Source of the DNA: Unio delphinus
Lineage: Eukaryota; Mollusca; Bivalvia; Unionida; Unionidae
Direction of reading: 5' to 3'
Length of the DNA stretch: 64,000 bases
Assembly (NCBI GenBank): GCA_029339505.1
Contig: JAQISU010000081.1
Coordinates: 18,328,001 to 18,392,000, forward strand
Numbering within the stretch: position 1 is the first letter of the stretch; every line of letters starts with the position of its first letter. Below are positions 53,039-64,000 of the stretch, one piece after another. The notes under the pieces were generated by a model that made no database searches, was not told the DNA's origin, and saw only the letters and a program-made list of their open reading frames with translations. Both the position numbers and the translations under genes were made by a program.

Positions 53039-53185
53039 GTATTGTAGAATATCATAACAAATACACATATATATAGACACTGCATACTATATTGTAGAAT
53101 ATCATAACAAATACACATACACATTGCATACTATATTGTAGAATATCATAACAAATACACATACACACTGCATACTATATTGTAT
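53039..53185. repeat. 44-bp tandem repeat, 3 copies
   Basis: The unit is ATTGTAGAATATCATAACAA, ATACACATACACATTGCATA, CTAT. The first unit has an extra ATATAGAC segment. Confidence 0.9.
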
Positions 53186-53321
53186 CCTTACCTCTAAGTC
53201 ACCATCCGATATGGTAGTTCAATCAAGGTCTATGTAAATATAGTACTTAACATTTCTTAGATTTGCAAAAACACAAAATATTAGCATGGAATGATCACCC
53301 TAGTAAAACCAGCCATAGGAT

Positions 53322-53520
53322 GTTTACACACACACACACACACAAAATGCTTTTTAACAGTAAAGTGGAATGCAATAAATTGACCTAGCTTATTTAGTGT
53401 CACACCATACTTCATCTATTATACATCCCTACAGTTATTACAGACTTGAAGTTTTCATATATACTTTAAAACAAAATTTAAACAAAACTCCCTGAGCTCT
53501 GTGTGTGTGTGTGTGTGTGT
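53322..53520. repeat. Two dinucleotide tracts, (CA)n and (GT)n
   Basis: A (CA)11 tract at 53322-53344 and a (GT)10 tract at 53501-53520, in inverse orientation about 160 bp apart. Confidence 0.85.
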
Positions 53521-53829
53521 TTATAAATAAAATTTCTTTGACTAAAGTTTGACCCGAGAATGTACCATTCCTATAGATATTCAGTTTGAGCTGCATTCAC
53601 ATTCATAATTAAATACTAGAATATAAAAGAATTACATTATTTTCTAATTTTACTAATATATTCAACCTCTGTATTAATGTTACCTGTCCAAAAAGGACAG
53701 GATCATATCTTGAGTGATGCATACAACAGAGTTCAATATGCATTAAAATTAACACGGTAAGGAGATCAGACTGAAATGCAAACAATGGACTAATTCTTAT
53801 CATCAATGATGCAATTGTTACATCTTGTA

Positions 53830-54115
53830 ATTTGGCATTCCTGGGTCTCTGTTGATGAATGAACTGTTATGAACATTCAGTAATAAATTCATTGAAATGG
53901 TCAGTATGAAATGGTGTGTATGTCTCAGTGGTTAATGTGCCAGTCACATGTGTTTCACGTTTTATCATGAACGAAGCTGTTTCTTTTGCAACATAATTTG
54001 ACATTCCTGTGCATCTTTGTTGATGCCTGAACTGCTGTGAACATTGAGAAATAAATTCACTGAAATGTTCTATACCGACAGAGCATATCTCAATGGTTAA
54101 TGTGCACATAACGTG
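53830..54115. repeat. Diverged 167-bp tandem duplication
   Basis: TTTGGCATTCCTGGGTCTCT at 53832 and TTTGACATTCCTGTGCATCT at 53998 start two copies, each ending in CTCAGTGGTTAATGTGCCAG-like sequence. Another repeat with CTGGGCAAGATATTCTTCCC follows at 54170. Confidence 0.7.
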
Positions 54116-54708
54116 TTTATGTCTGAATATTTAACAGAACAGTCTGAATCAGCCACTGCAGTGCATCTCTGGGCAAGATATTCTTCCCAGTTTGCCACAG
54201 TAATAGTTTTTCACGTGTTGTGAGGGTACAAATTTCTGTCAATCTATAAAAAGCACATTAGTTTGGTCCAGAGAATAATTAACTAGATTTATGGGGACAT
54301 ATGCTGGTTAAATCACTATGCTGCAATGATTGCTAATAGCTCTGTCCAGACAGGAAGAGATTCTTAATTAAGCCTTCATTTATTTAACCCTCTCAGACAA
54401 GTCAAGGGTTACAGGTCAACTTTGATTTTCTTGTATTGAAAATGTCAAAATTGAAATTCTACAGAACTCCTTGTTGGGCAATCTAGAAGTCAGGCTGACA
54501 GCAAATTTTGATACCTAGTTATTAACGGTGGTAAATAATTTAATCCTGATTGGCTACACTAAATAAGGGGCATGTTTCCCACATGAAAATCACTTTTTTC
54601 AAGCAAGACCCATTGGAAAATCTAGTATTCCACGTTTTTTCCTGCAAGAGTGAAATTAACATACTCCGAGAGGAATTCAGAAGACATTCTCTCTTGTAAG
54701 TCAGAAAT

Positions 54709-55029
54709 GCTCCGGTGGCCTAGTGGTTAGAGCATCTGCCACAGGAGCGGGAGGTCATGGGCTTGATCCATGGCCATGTCATACCAAAGACTTACAAAAA
54801 TGGTACTAACAGCTGCTTCACTTGCAGCTCAGCATTAAGAGATTAGTGTTAGGACTGGTTGGCCTGGTGTCAGGATAATGTCACTGGGTGGGACATGATG
54901 CTACATGTCTGCGGCATGATGCCCCAGTGCTAGACATCACTATAAACTGCCTCACTGCAGACATCACAGCGATATGAATGAAAAATTGTTAAAGCTACGA
55001 AAAAAATCATAATCAAACAAACAAACAAG
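54709..55029 (+). mobile_element. SINE-B copy 5, full length
   Basis: The best-preserved head: GGTGGCCTAGTGGTTAGAGC (A box) and GGTCATGGGCTTGATCC (B box). The body is complete, and the tail is (CAAA)n rather than (CA)n. Confidence 0.9.
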
Positions 55030-55072
55030 CTTACCTTGAAGTTCATATCTCTAACTTTAATGTCTTGATGTG

Positions 55073-55425
55073 TAGTATACCCACTCTAAATACATGTTTT
55101 ACCATGAGTACTGGCATACCCACTCTAAATACATGTTCTACCATGAGTACTGGTATACCCACTCTAAATACATGTTTAACCAAGAGTACTGGCATACCCA
55201 CACTAAATACATGTTTACCATGAGTACTGGTATACCACTCTATGTTTTACCATGAGTACTGGTAAACCCACTCTAAATACATGTTACCATGAATACTTGT
55301 ATCATTAACCCACTCTAAATACATCTTTTACCATGAGTACTGGTATACCCTGTGACTCTAACTACAAGTGTTTTACCATGATTACTGGTATACCCACTCT
55401 AAATACATGTTTTACCATGAAGTCT
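55073..55425. repeat. 39-bp minisatellite, about 9 copies
   Basis: The unit is GTATACCCACTCTAAATACA followed by TGTTTTACCATGAGTACTG. Confidence 0.95.
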
Positions 55426-55581
55426 CTAAATACAAATTAGTTTAATTAATAATTAATATTTTCATCTTCATATGGTGCTAAAGGAGCTGGTTTTGCATAA
55501 TGAATAAAAGGCTTGGTCCAATAATTGCAATAATAAGATATAGCATGTGCAAGCTCATGCTGGCATAATTTTTCTTTTTCA

Positions 55582-55625
<44 letters not shown>

Positions 55626-55660
55626 CTTTGTATAGCCTAATCTTTATAAGTTTTATAAAA
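55582..55660 (-). mobile_element. LINE family D 3' stub with (AAT)n tail
   Basis: (AAT)13 followed by ACTTTGTATAGCCTAATCTT, the last part of the family D 3' UTR. The rest is missing (dead-on-arrival insertion). Confidence 0.75.
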
Positions 55661-55784
55661 TAAACTGTACCCATCTTAACTATAAGTAAAATTCTAGCAT
55701 GTGTCATTTATATAGATGTTATATAAGAAAGTGAAGCAGTGAAATATATAGATTTTTAGCTGAAATGTTTATAGACCAGAAGAA

Positions 55785-56795
55785 CTTTGGGATGGTTTTA
55801 AATCACTAGTCTGTCCATGTGTTAACACAAGTTTGTTATCACTTCACTTCTTGAAAACTACCTGGACAAAAAATCTTGACACACATTAGTTTGTCCTAAA
55901 TGAAACTCATACTACTTTGACACATGTAATATGGCCAACATATTGGCTATCTTGAAAATCTTGCAAAACCAGCCAGCTTGAAAATCTTGTTAATGTTTCT
56001 CATTCTGAATGGATGGCCATATTGACATGGGTTTTTCACCCAAAGTCTCTTTATGGTGTCTAGTTGAAATGAAAAAAATGAAGTTGATATTTAATATGGC
56101 TGCCACAATGGACAGCATGATAATCTTTTCACTACTTCTCATTAATGAATAGCTGTAATCAGCATGGAGATTTCATTAAAGACTTGTTTTAATGTTTTAT
56201 GGATCCTAGATTAAATTGTGCTGTCTGAATATCAAATATGTGGTCAAATAAAAAGTCTTGCTTTTATTACTAAGACTTTAGTGGAAAGTCATTTTGGCAT
56301 AGAGTTTTCATATGGTATCTAGATGGTCCTAACTGAAAATAACTATATCTCAATATGGCCACCATGGTGTATATCTTGAAAGTATCCTTATCTCTACTGT
56401 TTCCAGATTGATGGCTATATCCATATTCGGTTTTCACCAGAAGTCTTCTTATGTTACCTAGTTGGTCCTGATAATGGTGGCAGTTGTACATCCAGTATGG
56501 ATGACACAATAGCTGTTCTGAAAATCTTGTTGTCACTTAAGTTTCCCTTAATGGATGAACATTATGGGGTTTTCAAAAAAGAACTTCCAATGACATCCAC
56601 TTTGTCATAAATTAAAATTATGCAAATCTGACATACATTTTTTGCATCACAGGAGCTAATTTGAAAATCTTGTTATTGCTCAAGAATATCAGAGATGGTT
56701 TTCAGCAGTTACCAAATGAAGAATTGGTCTTATCTTGAATATTTAGAAATTCTTTCCCTCAGTAGAGCATCAGTTTCTTTGAGGGACTCTTCCTT
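55785..56795 (-). repeat. Repeat family F cluster 7, inverted
   Basis: About six monomers on the minus strand. The element head, GAAGAGTCCCTCAAAGAAAC and GATGCTCTACTG, lies at the right end (56735-56790). This is the only F cluster in this orientation. Confidence 0.8.
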
Positions 56796-56799
56796 ACAT

Positions 56800-58090
56800 T
56801 GTGTCTTTAATTTGCAGTTGTCTGCTACATGGGGGTATACATCCACCAAGACAGACTGAACTGTACTTATACATGTGCTTGAGTAAAAAATTAAGGAATG
56901 AATTGGAAAGACAGCATTCAATACTTCTACAACCCATAAATACAGACAGGGTAAATAAATTGTTGATACAGAAATTTATCTTATGGTTGTTTATAATGCT
57001 TTTTATTTATTCTGTGTGTGATTACTATGTGCACAAGTCCCTCAAACTTTTTGTTAAAAAATACTTTCTTTATTGTTCATCAAACTTGGCATGTGGCTTT
57101 CCAATTGGTTGTATGAACTTGTAATAAGGTTCCAAATCTCTGTGCAACCTGAGGGCACAGGGTAAGATTAGAGTCCCCCCCACACACACACACACCAATG
57201 CTCAGTCACGTCTTTTATAATTTTTATTTTGTTATGTTCTTTAATGACTCAAAATATATATGTACAATAATATTAAATAACCAAATGGTCAAAAAAGGAC
57301 ATTACCAAAACTTGTTATAATGGAAGTTAAATCACAGGTCACTGAGTATACTTAAGCACTGAAAGTGATTTAAAACCTGTCACTGACCCTTTGAACTCCA
57401 GAGCATGGGTCAAAACTGAAATATAGGATGTCACTAAATGGGAGATGTGAAGAACTTTGTAAAACAAAAATATTTGTTACTGTTCCTGTGACAATATCAA
57501 AACCTCAACCAGTGACTTTTATTTGGGATGTAGGTTGGCTGTAAATTATCTAAAGTTCACAAAAGCCACTTTCCACCAGTGAACTACTCTCTAGAGACTC
57601 CAGACAGGGTTGTGAGGATAAAAGTACATCTTTTCTTAGTTTTTCTCTGCTTAATTACACCATTCATTTTTCCTTTAGTGCATTACACATAAAATAGTAT
57701 GTTCTTAAATACCTAAAGACATCTTGTGTATAGCTCCGTGGTCATCACCACAGCTTGTCAACATGGCTGTTAAATCAAACCTCTTTGATATTACTTTACT
57801 CTGGAATGAATTTTAATCTTGAAAACAGAAGAGAGGCAGGTGACATGGTAGATTTTATGAATTTGTTACAATGTTAGATTTACATGACACCGGTTCCAAA
57901 GACAGGGTAGTTTGCAATGGTATGCCATTGATTTTCATCTAGTTGTTGTTGCAGTTGTTATACTTCTTCATGTAATTAACTAAAAAGTTCTTGTATGTTC
58001 ACTGCTTGCTCTGAAAACATTTGGATTTAGTTACAGGTAAAATTGACCTCTCTGGTGGCCTTGTGGATAAGCCTTCTCTTCCAAATATGG
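56800..58090. other. No confirmed feature
   Basis: (CA)8 at 57180-57196. A 107-codon plus-strand frame at 56801-57124 begins within family F head sequence and shows no domain, so no gene is called. Confidence 0.45.
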
Positions 58091-58094
58091 TTTT

Positions 58095-58257
58095 TGCTCA
58101 CCTGAAAATCTGAGTCTAATTGCAAACAACAAAAATTCTGATCTGCCATTGCATAATATGCCTGTACATCAGGGTCTACAGTATTTGTTCTACTGAATAC
58201 TCCAAACAGATCTGGGTCTGTGCAGTTTTCAGCTAGATTTGACTTGCACTCAAATAT
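58095..58257. mobile_element. Foldback MITE family C, copy 9
   Basis: GAGTCTAATTGCAAACAACA at the left, inverted TTTGACTTGCACTCAAATA at the right, and an inner palindrome CTGATCTGCCATTGCATAAT. Confidence 0.7.
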
Positions 58258-58666
58258 TTACTGTAAGCATGAACAGTGATATTTTGAAGCCTGAATATGA
58301 AATACTTCTTACAATTCCTAAACTGCACCAAAAACCAAAAGATTGTACCTCGTTTCTTATTTCCATTATATTTGCTTAAAAGATTGGCTAAGATTAACTG
58401 TTGAGTCTAGAAGTTAAACCCATCAGTCTGTCCTTGTTTAGCATGCCTTCTAGGCATCCCAAGACTATCCCCAAGGCAATAATACATTTGGAACATAATA
58501 CATGTTACATGGAGCACTTCATTAATAATGCATTTAAGAATCAATTAATCTGAAGATGCAAAAATATGAAGCAATAGCTAGGAGACAACATTTTGAGATA
58601 TAAAAAAAAGATTTATTGCATCCCTACTGTCAAGATAATTTCTGTAAAATATCAGTGGAGTACCAC

Positions 58667-58848
58667 ATATAATCACTTAAAAGTCGAGTCCAACTGCAAA
58701 CAACAGCATAGAACATCATCTGCTGTCACATAATGTTCCAGCAGATCAAGGCTTATATTATTTGTTCTAGTGATTATTCCTAAAAACACTACAAAATACC
58801 AAATCTGCAATTTGCACTTAGACATGGGTTTTATTTGAGTGGATACAG
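58667..58848. mobile_element. Foldback MITE family C, copy 10
   Basis: ATAATCACTTAAAAGTCGAG and TCCAACTGCAAACAACA at the left. The inner hairpin CATCTGCTGTCACATAATG pairs with the GTTCCAGCAGATCAAGG region. The inverted right end is TTTATTTGAGTGGATAC. Confidence 0.75.
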
Positions 58849-59073
58849 TTGATGTAAGTGTTTCCATAAAATAGACTTAAAATTAAATCTGATGTAAAAA
58901 GGCTTAGCATTGGGACCCATTTCCTATAGGTGTCATGGGTTCAAGTGATGTCAATGATTTTAAATTACCACCCATCCAACTCTGTGTTACCATTTATTGA
59001 CAAGGTCACCTATCACAGGATTAGCTAGTGCAACAAGTTGTGAAGTAAAATGAGAAATGATTTATAACACTTG

Positions 59074-59312
59074 CTGTTGTTGTTGGAGGGTTTAGCGCCA
59101 TTTTTCAGCACAAGATAGGCTATACATGGCAGTCAGTATTAATGGTGGAGGAAGAACCCTGGAAAACCCACAGAAAGAACCACCGACCCATAAGAAGCTA
59201 CTGGCAAGCTTTCTCATATACCCACATTGGCAGAATATGAGACTTGAATCCAGACAGAGGTGAGATGGCAGTGATCTGTAATGGACAGCACTTTTAGACC
59301 ACTCAGCCCTCC
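59074..59312 (-). mobile_element. SINE-A copy 7
   Basis: Full-length inverted copy, from a GTTGTTGTTGGAGGGTTTAG tail to a diverged head AGACCACTCAGCCCTCC. Confidence 0.9.
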
Positions 59313-59508
59313 TCTATAACAATTAAAAAACTATATGATGCCAACAAAGAAACAGATAAAACATAAATGTATATAATTATCCTGCAACAATAGGTTATGG
59401 TAAACACAAGTTAAACATACAAGGGTCTGTTTTACTAATGTATCCAAGTATTTTTCAGTTCAGATCACTGTGTTTTTCAAACAGTGTGATCATTAAAACT
59501 GTTTCAAA

Positions 59509-59515
59509 AGTGTGT

Positions 59516-59560
<45 letters not shown>

Positions 59561-59830
59561 GGATTTTTAACAAAGCTTTAAGAATTTTTCATTCAGATTG
59601 CTACAATGTCAGTTTATAGTGATGTCTAGCACTGGGGCATCAAGCCACAGACATGTAGCATCATGTCCCACCTACCGGTAGTCACATTATCTTGACACCA
59701 GGCCAACCAGTCCTAACACTAAACTCTTAATGATGAGTGTTATGTGAGGCAGTTTAAAAATAAGTACTTTGGTATGACTCAACCGGGGTTAGAACCCACG
59801 ACCTCCCACATCCAAGGTAGGCATTCTAAC
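59509..59830 (-). mobile_element. SINE-B copy 6 with (CA)n tail
   Basis: A (TG)n tract at 59510-59557 is the inverted tail. The body is full, and a short CTACCGGTAG insertion lies near 59672. The tRNA head is partly degraded. Confidence 0.85.
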
Positions 59831-60025
59831 TCAAAATACTGCAATCATTGTGTGACCATATTTAAAACAGTGTGATTATGTACTGCAAACATTATAATCT
59901 TTATGTATTTCAAATATTGTGATCATTATATCTTACAAACAGTGTGATCTTTATATATTTCAAATATTGTGATCATAACGTTATTCAAATATAATGATCA
60001 TTATGTATTTCAAATATAGTGATCA

Positions 60026-60269
60026 GGGCCCCGAGTGGCCGAGTGGTCTAAAGCGCTTTCCATTACGGATCACTGCCATCTCACCTGTCTGTGTGGGTTG
60101 GAGTCTAAGATTCAGCTAATGCAGTTATGTGAGATAGCTTGCCAGTAGCTTCTCGTGGGTCGGTGGTTCTTTCTGGGGCTTTTCTCGGGTTCTTCTTCCG
60201 CCAATAGTACTGGCTGCCATGTATAGCCAATCATGTGCTGAAAAATGGTGTTAAACTCTACAACAACAA
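60026..60269 (+). mobile_element. SINE-A copy 8
   Basis: Full length with intact A box. It is flanked by AAATATAGTGATCA and AAATATTGTGATCA, so the target duplication cannot be told from the array period. Confidence 0.9.
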
Positions 60270-60975
60270 ATATTGTGATCATTTTATCTTACAAACAGTG
60301 TGATCATTATGTTTTTCAAATATAATGATCATTATGTATTTGAAACACTCTGACCATTATGTACATGTATTTCAAATATTGTGATCATTCTTTACTTGAA
60401 ACATTGTGATCATTATGTATTTCAAATATTGTGATCACTATTCTTACAGTGAAATCATTATATATTTCAAATATTGTGATCCTTATGTTTTTCCAATATT
60501 GTGACCATTATGTTTTTCCAATATTGTGATCATTATGTTTTTCATTATTGTCATCATTGTGTATTTCAAACAGTGTGATCATTATGTTTTACAAATATTG
60601 TGATCATTATGTATTTCAAACACTGTGATCATTATGTTTTTCAAATATTCAATGATCATTATATTTTTCATAAATACTGTGATCATTCTGCATTTCAAAT
60701 ATTGTTATCATTATGCATTTCCAACAATGATCATTATGTATTTCAAACAATGATCCCATCAGTATTTCAAATAGTGTAATCATTAGATCTTTCAAACACT
60801 GTGATCATTAAGTATTTCAAATATTGTTATCATTATGTATTTCAAACACTGTGATCATGTTTTTCAAATATTGTGATCATTATGTGTTTCAAATATTGCG
60901 ATCATTATGTGTTTCAAATATTGCGATCATTATGTATTTCAAAATACTGTGATCATTATGCATTTAAAATATATC

Positions 60976-61160
60976 TTTCTTGGATCAGTGGTAGTACAGT
61001 TGGTAAAGCATTAGACATGTAATCCAAAGATCACAGGTTTGATACCCACCCTGCCTAGCCTGAGCTGGCTTGCCTTGATGTATCCCGGAAAAACATACTT
61101 TTAAATTATCCCAGTTTCTCAGCATGACATAGCCCAAAAAGTGTTAATTGTTTTATTAAA
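60976..61160 (+). mobile_element. tRNA-headed SINE-like element (fourth family) or tRNA pseudogene
   Basis: A tRNA-like segment with A box (TAGTACAGTTGGTAAAGC), an anticodon-loop-like ATTAGACATGTAATCC, and B box (AGGTTTGATACCC), followed by an unrelated body (GAGCTGGCTTGCCTTGATGT). The acceptor stem does not pair well, so it is not a functional tRNA gene. Confidence 0.5.
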
Positions 61161-61900
61161 AATCATCCAACATTTCAAGCATGGTACTTGACCTATTTGC
61201 ACTAAACCACCTCTAAACACAGTCACAGAGTTTCATCTTGAAGTTACCCCTCTTTTACTCAAAGGTTAAGTGGAGATGATTTTGTTATTTATATACAATA
61301 TATGATACGTGTACTGTAATTTAAAAACTGCATGTCAACTGTGAAATCAAACTGAATACAAGATCTGTAACAGTGTCTACTATTGACCTAGTCATTTCAA
61401 TATTATGAAGCATCAAAACCTTTTTAAAGACCTTACTTTAAAATTCCAACTCCTGTTAAGTACAACTGTATATCATGACCAGAAAAAAATGCCATGAATC
61501 CAGACACTTCTGATTTTATTTTCTGTTTAAATAAGTAAGGTGACCCTGTGCTTGCTATGAAATTGTCATTTAATGGATACTGCTTGTCAACTGTGAATTC
61601 AATGTCACCCAATGCTTGATGTAATTTAATGGTAACTATGTCAACTATGAAATTAAGGTCACCTTGAAAACTACTGCTCTATTGTTTTTTTTCTCCCTCT
61701 TCTAATTCTTGATTGTTTTTTCACACTGAAATAGCCTGGACCCAACATTTTTAAGAAGATCAAACATTTTACAGTAAAGTTTATCCTCTTACTTAACACC
61801 AGAGTTGTCTTAATTCAGAGTTGTACTTTTACCAAGTCATAAACAATTAACAACATAGTGCTGCTATTGTGAAGTGGTCTCATTAAGGACATGACCACAT
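61160..61900. other. No feature recognised
   Basis: AT-rich sequence with loose repeats of GTCAACTGTGAAATCAA (61335, 61590, 61650). Confidence 0.45.
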
Positions 61901-61904
61901 GAAG

Positions 61905-62146
61905 AGTTGTAGCGTTTAACGCCATTTTTCAGCACATGATAGGCTATACATGACGGCCAGTATTAATGATGGAGGAAGAACCTGGGAAAACCTCAAAATG
62001 AACCACCAACCCACAAGAAGCTACTGGCAAGCTTTCTCAAATACCCACAATGGCCGAATCGAGACTCAAACCCACGCAGACAGAGGTAAGATGGCAGTGA
62101 TCCATAACAGAGAATGCTTTAGACCACGTGGCCACTCAAGGCCCCC
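61905..62146 (-). mobile_element. SINE-A copy 9
   Basis: Inverted full-length copy. CCACATGAAGAG at the left and CCACATGGAGAG at the right form a target duplication of about 12 bp with one change. Confidence 0.85.
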
Positions 62147-62540
62147 ACATGGAGAGATTTTACTATCTAAATCATCCATGACCTCATTCCAAGCAGTAAA
62201 TATCCATCACATTATTAAACAGTGGGGTCAGTTTTTCTTTAGCCATCAATGTTTCTTAAAATTGCAACAAAGTTTTGGGCAACAGAATTTCATATTTTGG
62301 CAAGTGGTACTTTAGTACTTGTATATTAAACTCAGTGGGGCAATATTAGGTCCCCACATTGGTTGAAATGTTTAATAAATTTAATATAGTAAACAAATAC
62401 AAATTATTAAGTGAATAAATGTCTAATGAAAAATGTCATGTTCACTCAATCATGCAAAAAAAGGCAGCTGAAACTAAAAGCTGGGTCAGTTGAACTGTGC
62501 CATGCCAGATGTTGTAGTGCTTTGCTAAGTTAATATAAAC

Positions 62541-62870
62541 TGAGTCAAGTATACCAATAGGAAATGAATAAATATGAAATGTGGTGGCACTGTAAATACC
62601 AATAGGAAATGTAATAAATATGAAATGTGGTGGTACCGTATATACCAATAGGAAATGAATAAATATGAAATGTGGTGGTACTGTATATACCAATAGGAAA
62701 TGTAATAAATATGAAATGTGGTGGTACCATATATACCATTAGAAAATGAATAAATATGAAATGTGGTGATACTGTATATACCAATAGGAAATGAATAAAT
62801 ATGAAATGTGGTGGTACTGTATATACCAATAGGAAATGAATAAATATGAAATGTGGTGGTACTGTATATA
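62541..62870. repeat. 45-bp minisatellite, about 7 copies
   Basis: The unit is TACCAATAGGAAATGAATAA followed by ATATGAAATGTGGTGGTACTGTATA; some units are 47 bp. Because 45 is a multiple of three and the unit lacks minus-strand stops, all three minus frames stay open. These are not genes. Confidence 0.95.
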
Positions 62871-62872
62871 CA

Positions 62873-63524
<652 letters not shown>

Positions 63525-64000
63525 TACAACAGGCCATTGTATTGGGATTTTGATGTGCACAAAAATTTCTGAGTCCTGATACAAATAGGCAGTGTACCAT
63601 ATCAGGATTATGATGCATACATAATATATGATACAAAAAGCATGATTTTGTTGTACCACATAAATCTCTGATATAATAATGGCAGTGTACTAGGATTTTG
63701 ATGCACACATTAACCTATCTAATACAATAAAGCAAAAACAAAATTTATTGAGAGAAAAAATGTAATGTTAAAAATATTAGAGTCAGAAAACCAGATTGAG
63801 TCACATGCAAAGACGTGGAGTTTATTCACAGATTCAATTAATCTTTTAGCATCATTGGCCAGCTGAAGAATTCAATTATAATACATTAACTATTTAGAAT
63901 TTCTTACCACCTTCCATAATCATCACTATCATCATCTACACCTTGCAATATCTCCATTATCTAATAATACAGACCAACTATACTGACATTCCAGCATGGC
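63525..64000. other. No feature recognised
   Basis: Loose repeats of AGGATTTTGATGCACACAT at about 63545, 63606 and 63691, spaced 60-85 bases. Otherwise nothing. Confidence 0.45.

Larger units (their letters stand above)
59446..60970. repeat. 25-bp minisatellite with two nested SINEs, about 40 copies
   Basis: The unit is ATTGTGATCATTATGTATTT plus CAAAT, with TTTTTC and CACTGTGATC variants. It is interrupted by a SINE-B (59509-59830) and a SINE-A (60026-60269). Confidence 0.9.

Noticed and set aside
56801..57124. 107-codon plus-strand frame with a hydrophobic stretch
   Set aside because: It begins inside the head of an inverted family F copy and has no domain, splice or codon signal; probably chance in AT-rich DNA.
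60983..61055. Functional tRNA gene
   Set aside because: Promoter boxes are recognisable but acceptor and anticodon stems pair poorly.

Overview
The window is animal nuclear DNA: AT-rich, intron-dominated, and crowded with decayed LINEs, tRNA-derived SINEs, foldback MITEs, minisatellites and microsatellites. There are no operons, no phage and no bacterial genes. The mix of two tRNA-headed SINE families, CR1/L2-like and Tx1/L1-like LINEs, and long arrays of roughly 140 bp monomers suggests a marine lophotrochozoan, most likely a mollusc. That placement is an inference; nothing here fixes the species.

The main result is a multi-exon host gene on the minus strand between about 23.5 kb and 1.6 kb. 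It is easily missed because its exons are only 56-214 coding bases (one candidate is 15), separated by repeat-filled introns. Five exons join in frame with good splice signals and predict a 200-residue precursor of an EGF-family (ErbB-ligand-like) growth factor: signal peptide, Pro-rich spacer, one six-cysteine EGF module split by an intron between Cys4 and Cys5, one transmembrane helix, and a polar cytoplasmic tail. A second signal-peptide exon at 20.3-20.4 kb ends in the same splice phase and could be an alternative first exon. A 15-nt candidate microexon at 2.57 kb would add five residues to the tail without changing the frame.

Layout. 0-0.6 kb: minus-strand LINE reverse-transcriptase remnant. 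1.5-23.5 kb: the EGF-ligand gene. Its introns hold repeat family F with nested SINEs (3-5 kb), a 22-bp minisatellite (5.5-6.3 kb), a TGACCT-rich repeat (7.1-7.7 kb), a 32-bp minisatellite split by a TTAA-flanked MITE (8.8-9.7 kb), a decayed Tx1/L1-like LINE antisense to the gene (10.9-15 kb), and a hAT-type MITE (16.2 kb). 23.5-42 kb: intergenic or 5' noncoding DNA with further F clusters, a piggyBac-like MITE (31.3 kb), a 41-bp minisatellite (33.4-34.0 kb) and one uncertain plus-strand exon (39.0 kb). 42-48.4 kb: two decayed CR1/L2-type LINEs, one split by a 50-bp minisatellite and the other bracketed by SINEs. 48.4-64 kb: foldback elements, a 25-bp array, a perfect 29-bp hairpin, LINE 3' ends with (AAT)n tails, more SINEs, and minisatellites of 25, 39, 44 and 45 bp.

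All calls come from reading the sequence. Exon boundaries are supported by splice motifs and phase agreement, not by transcripts.
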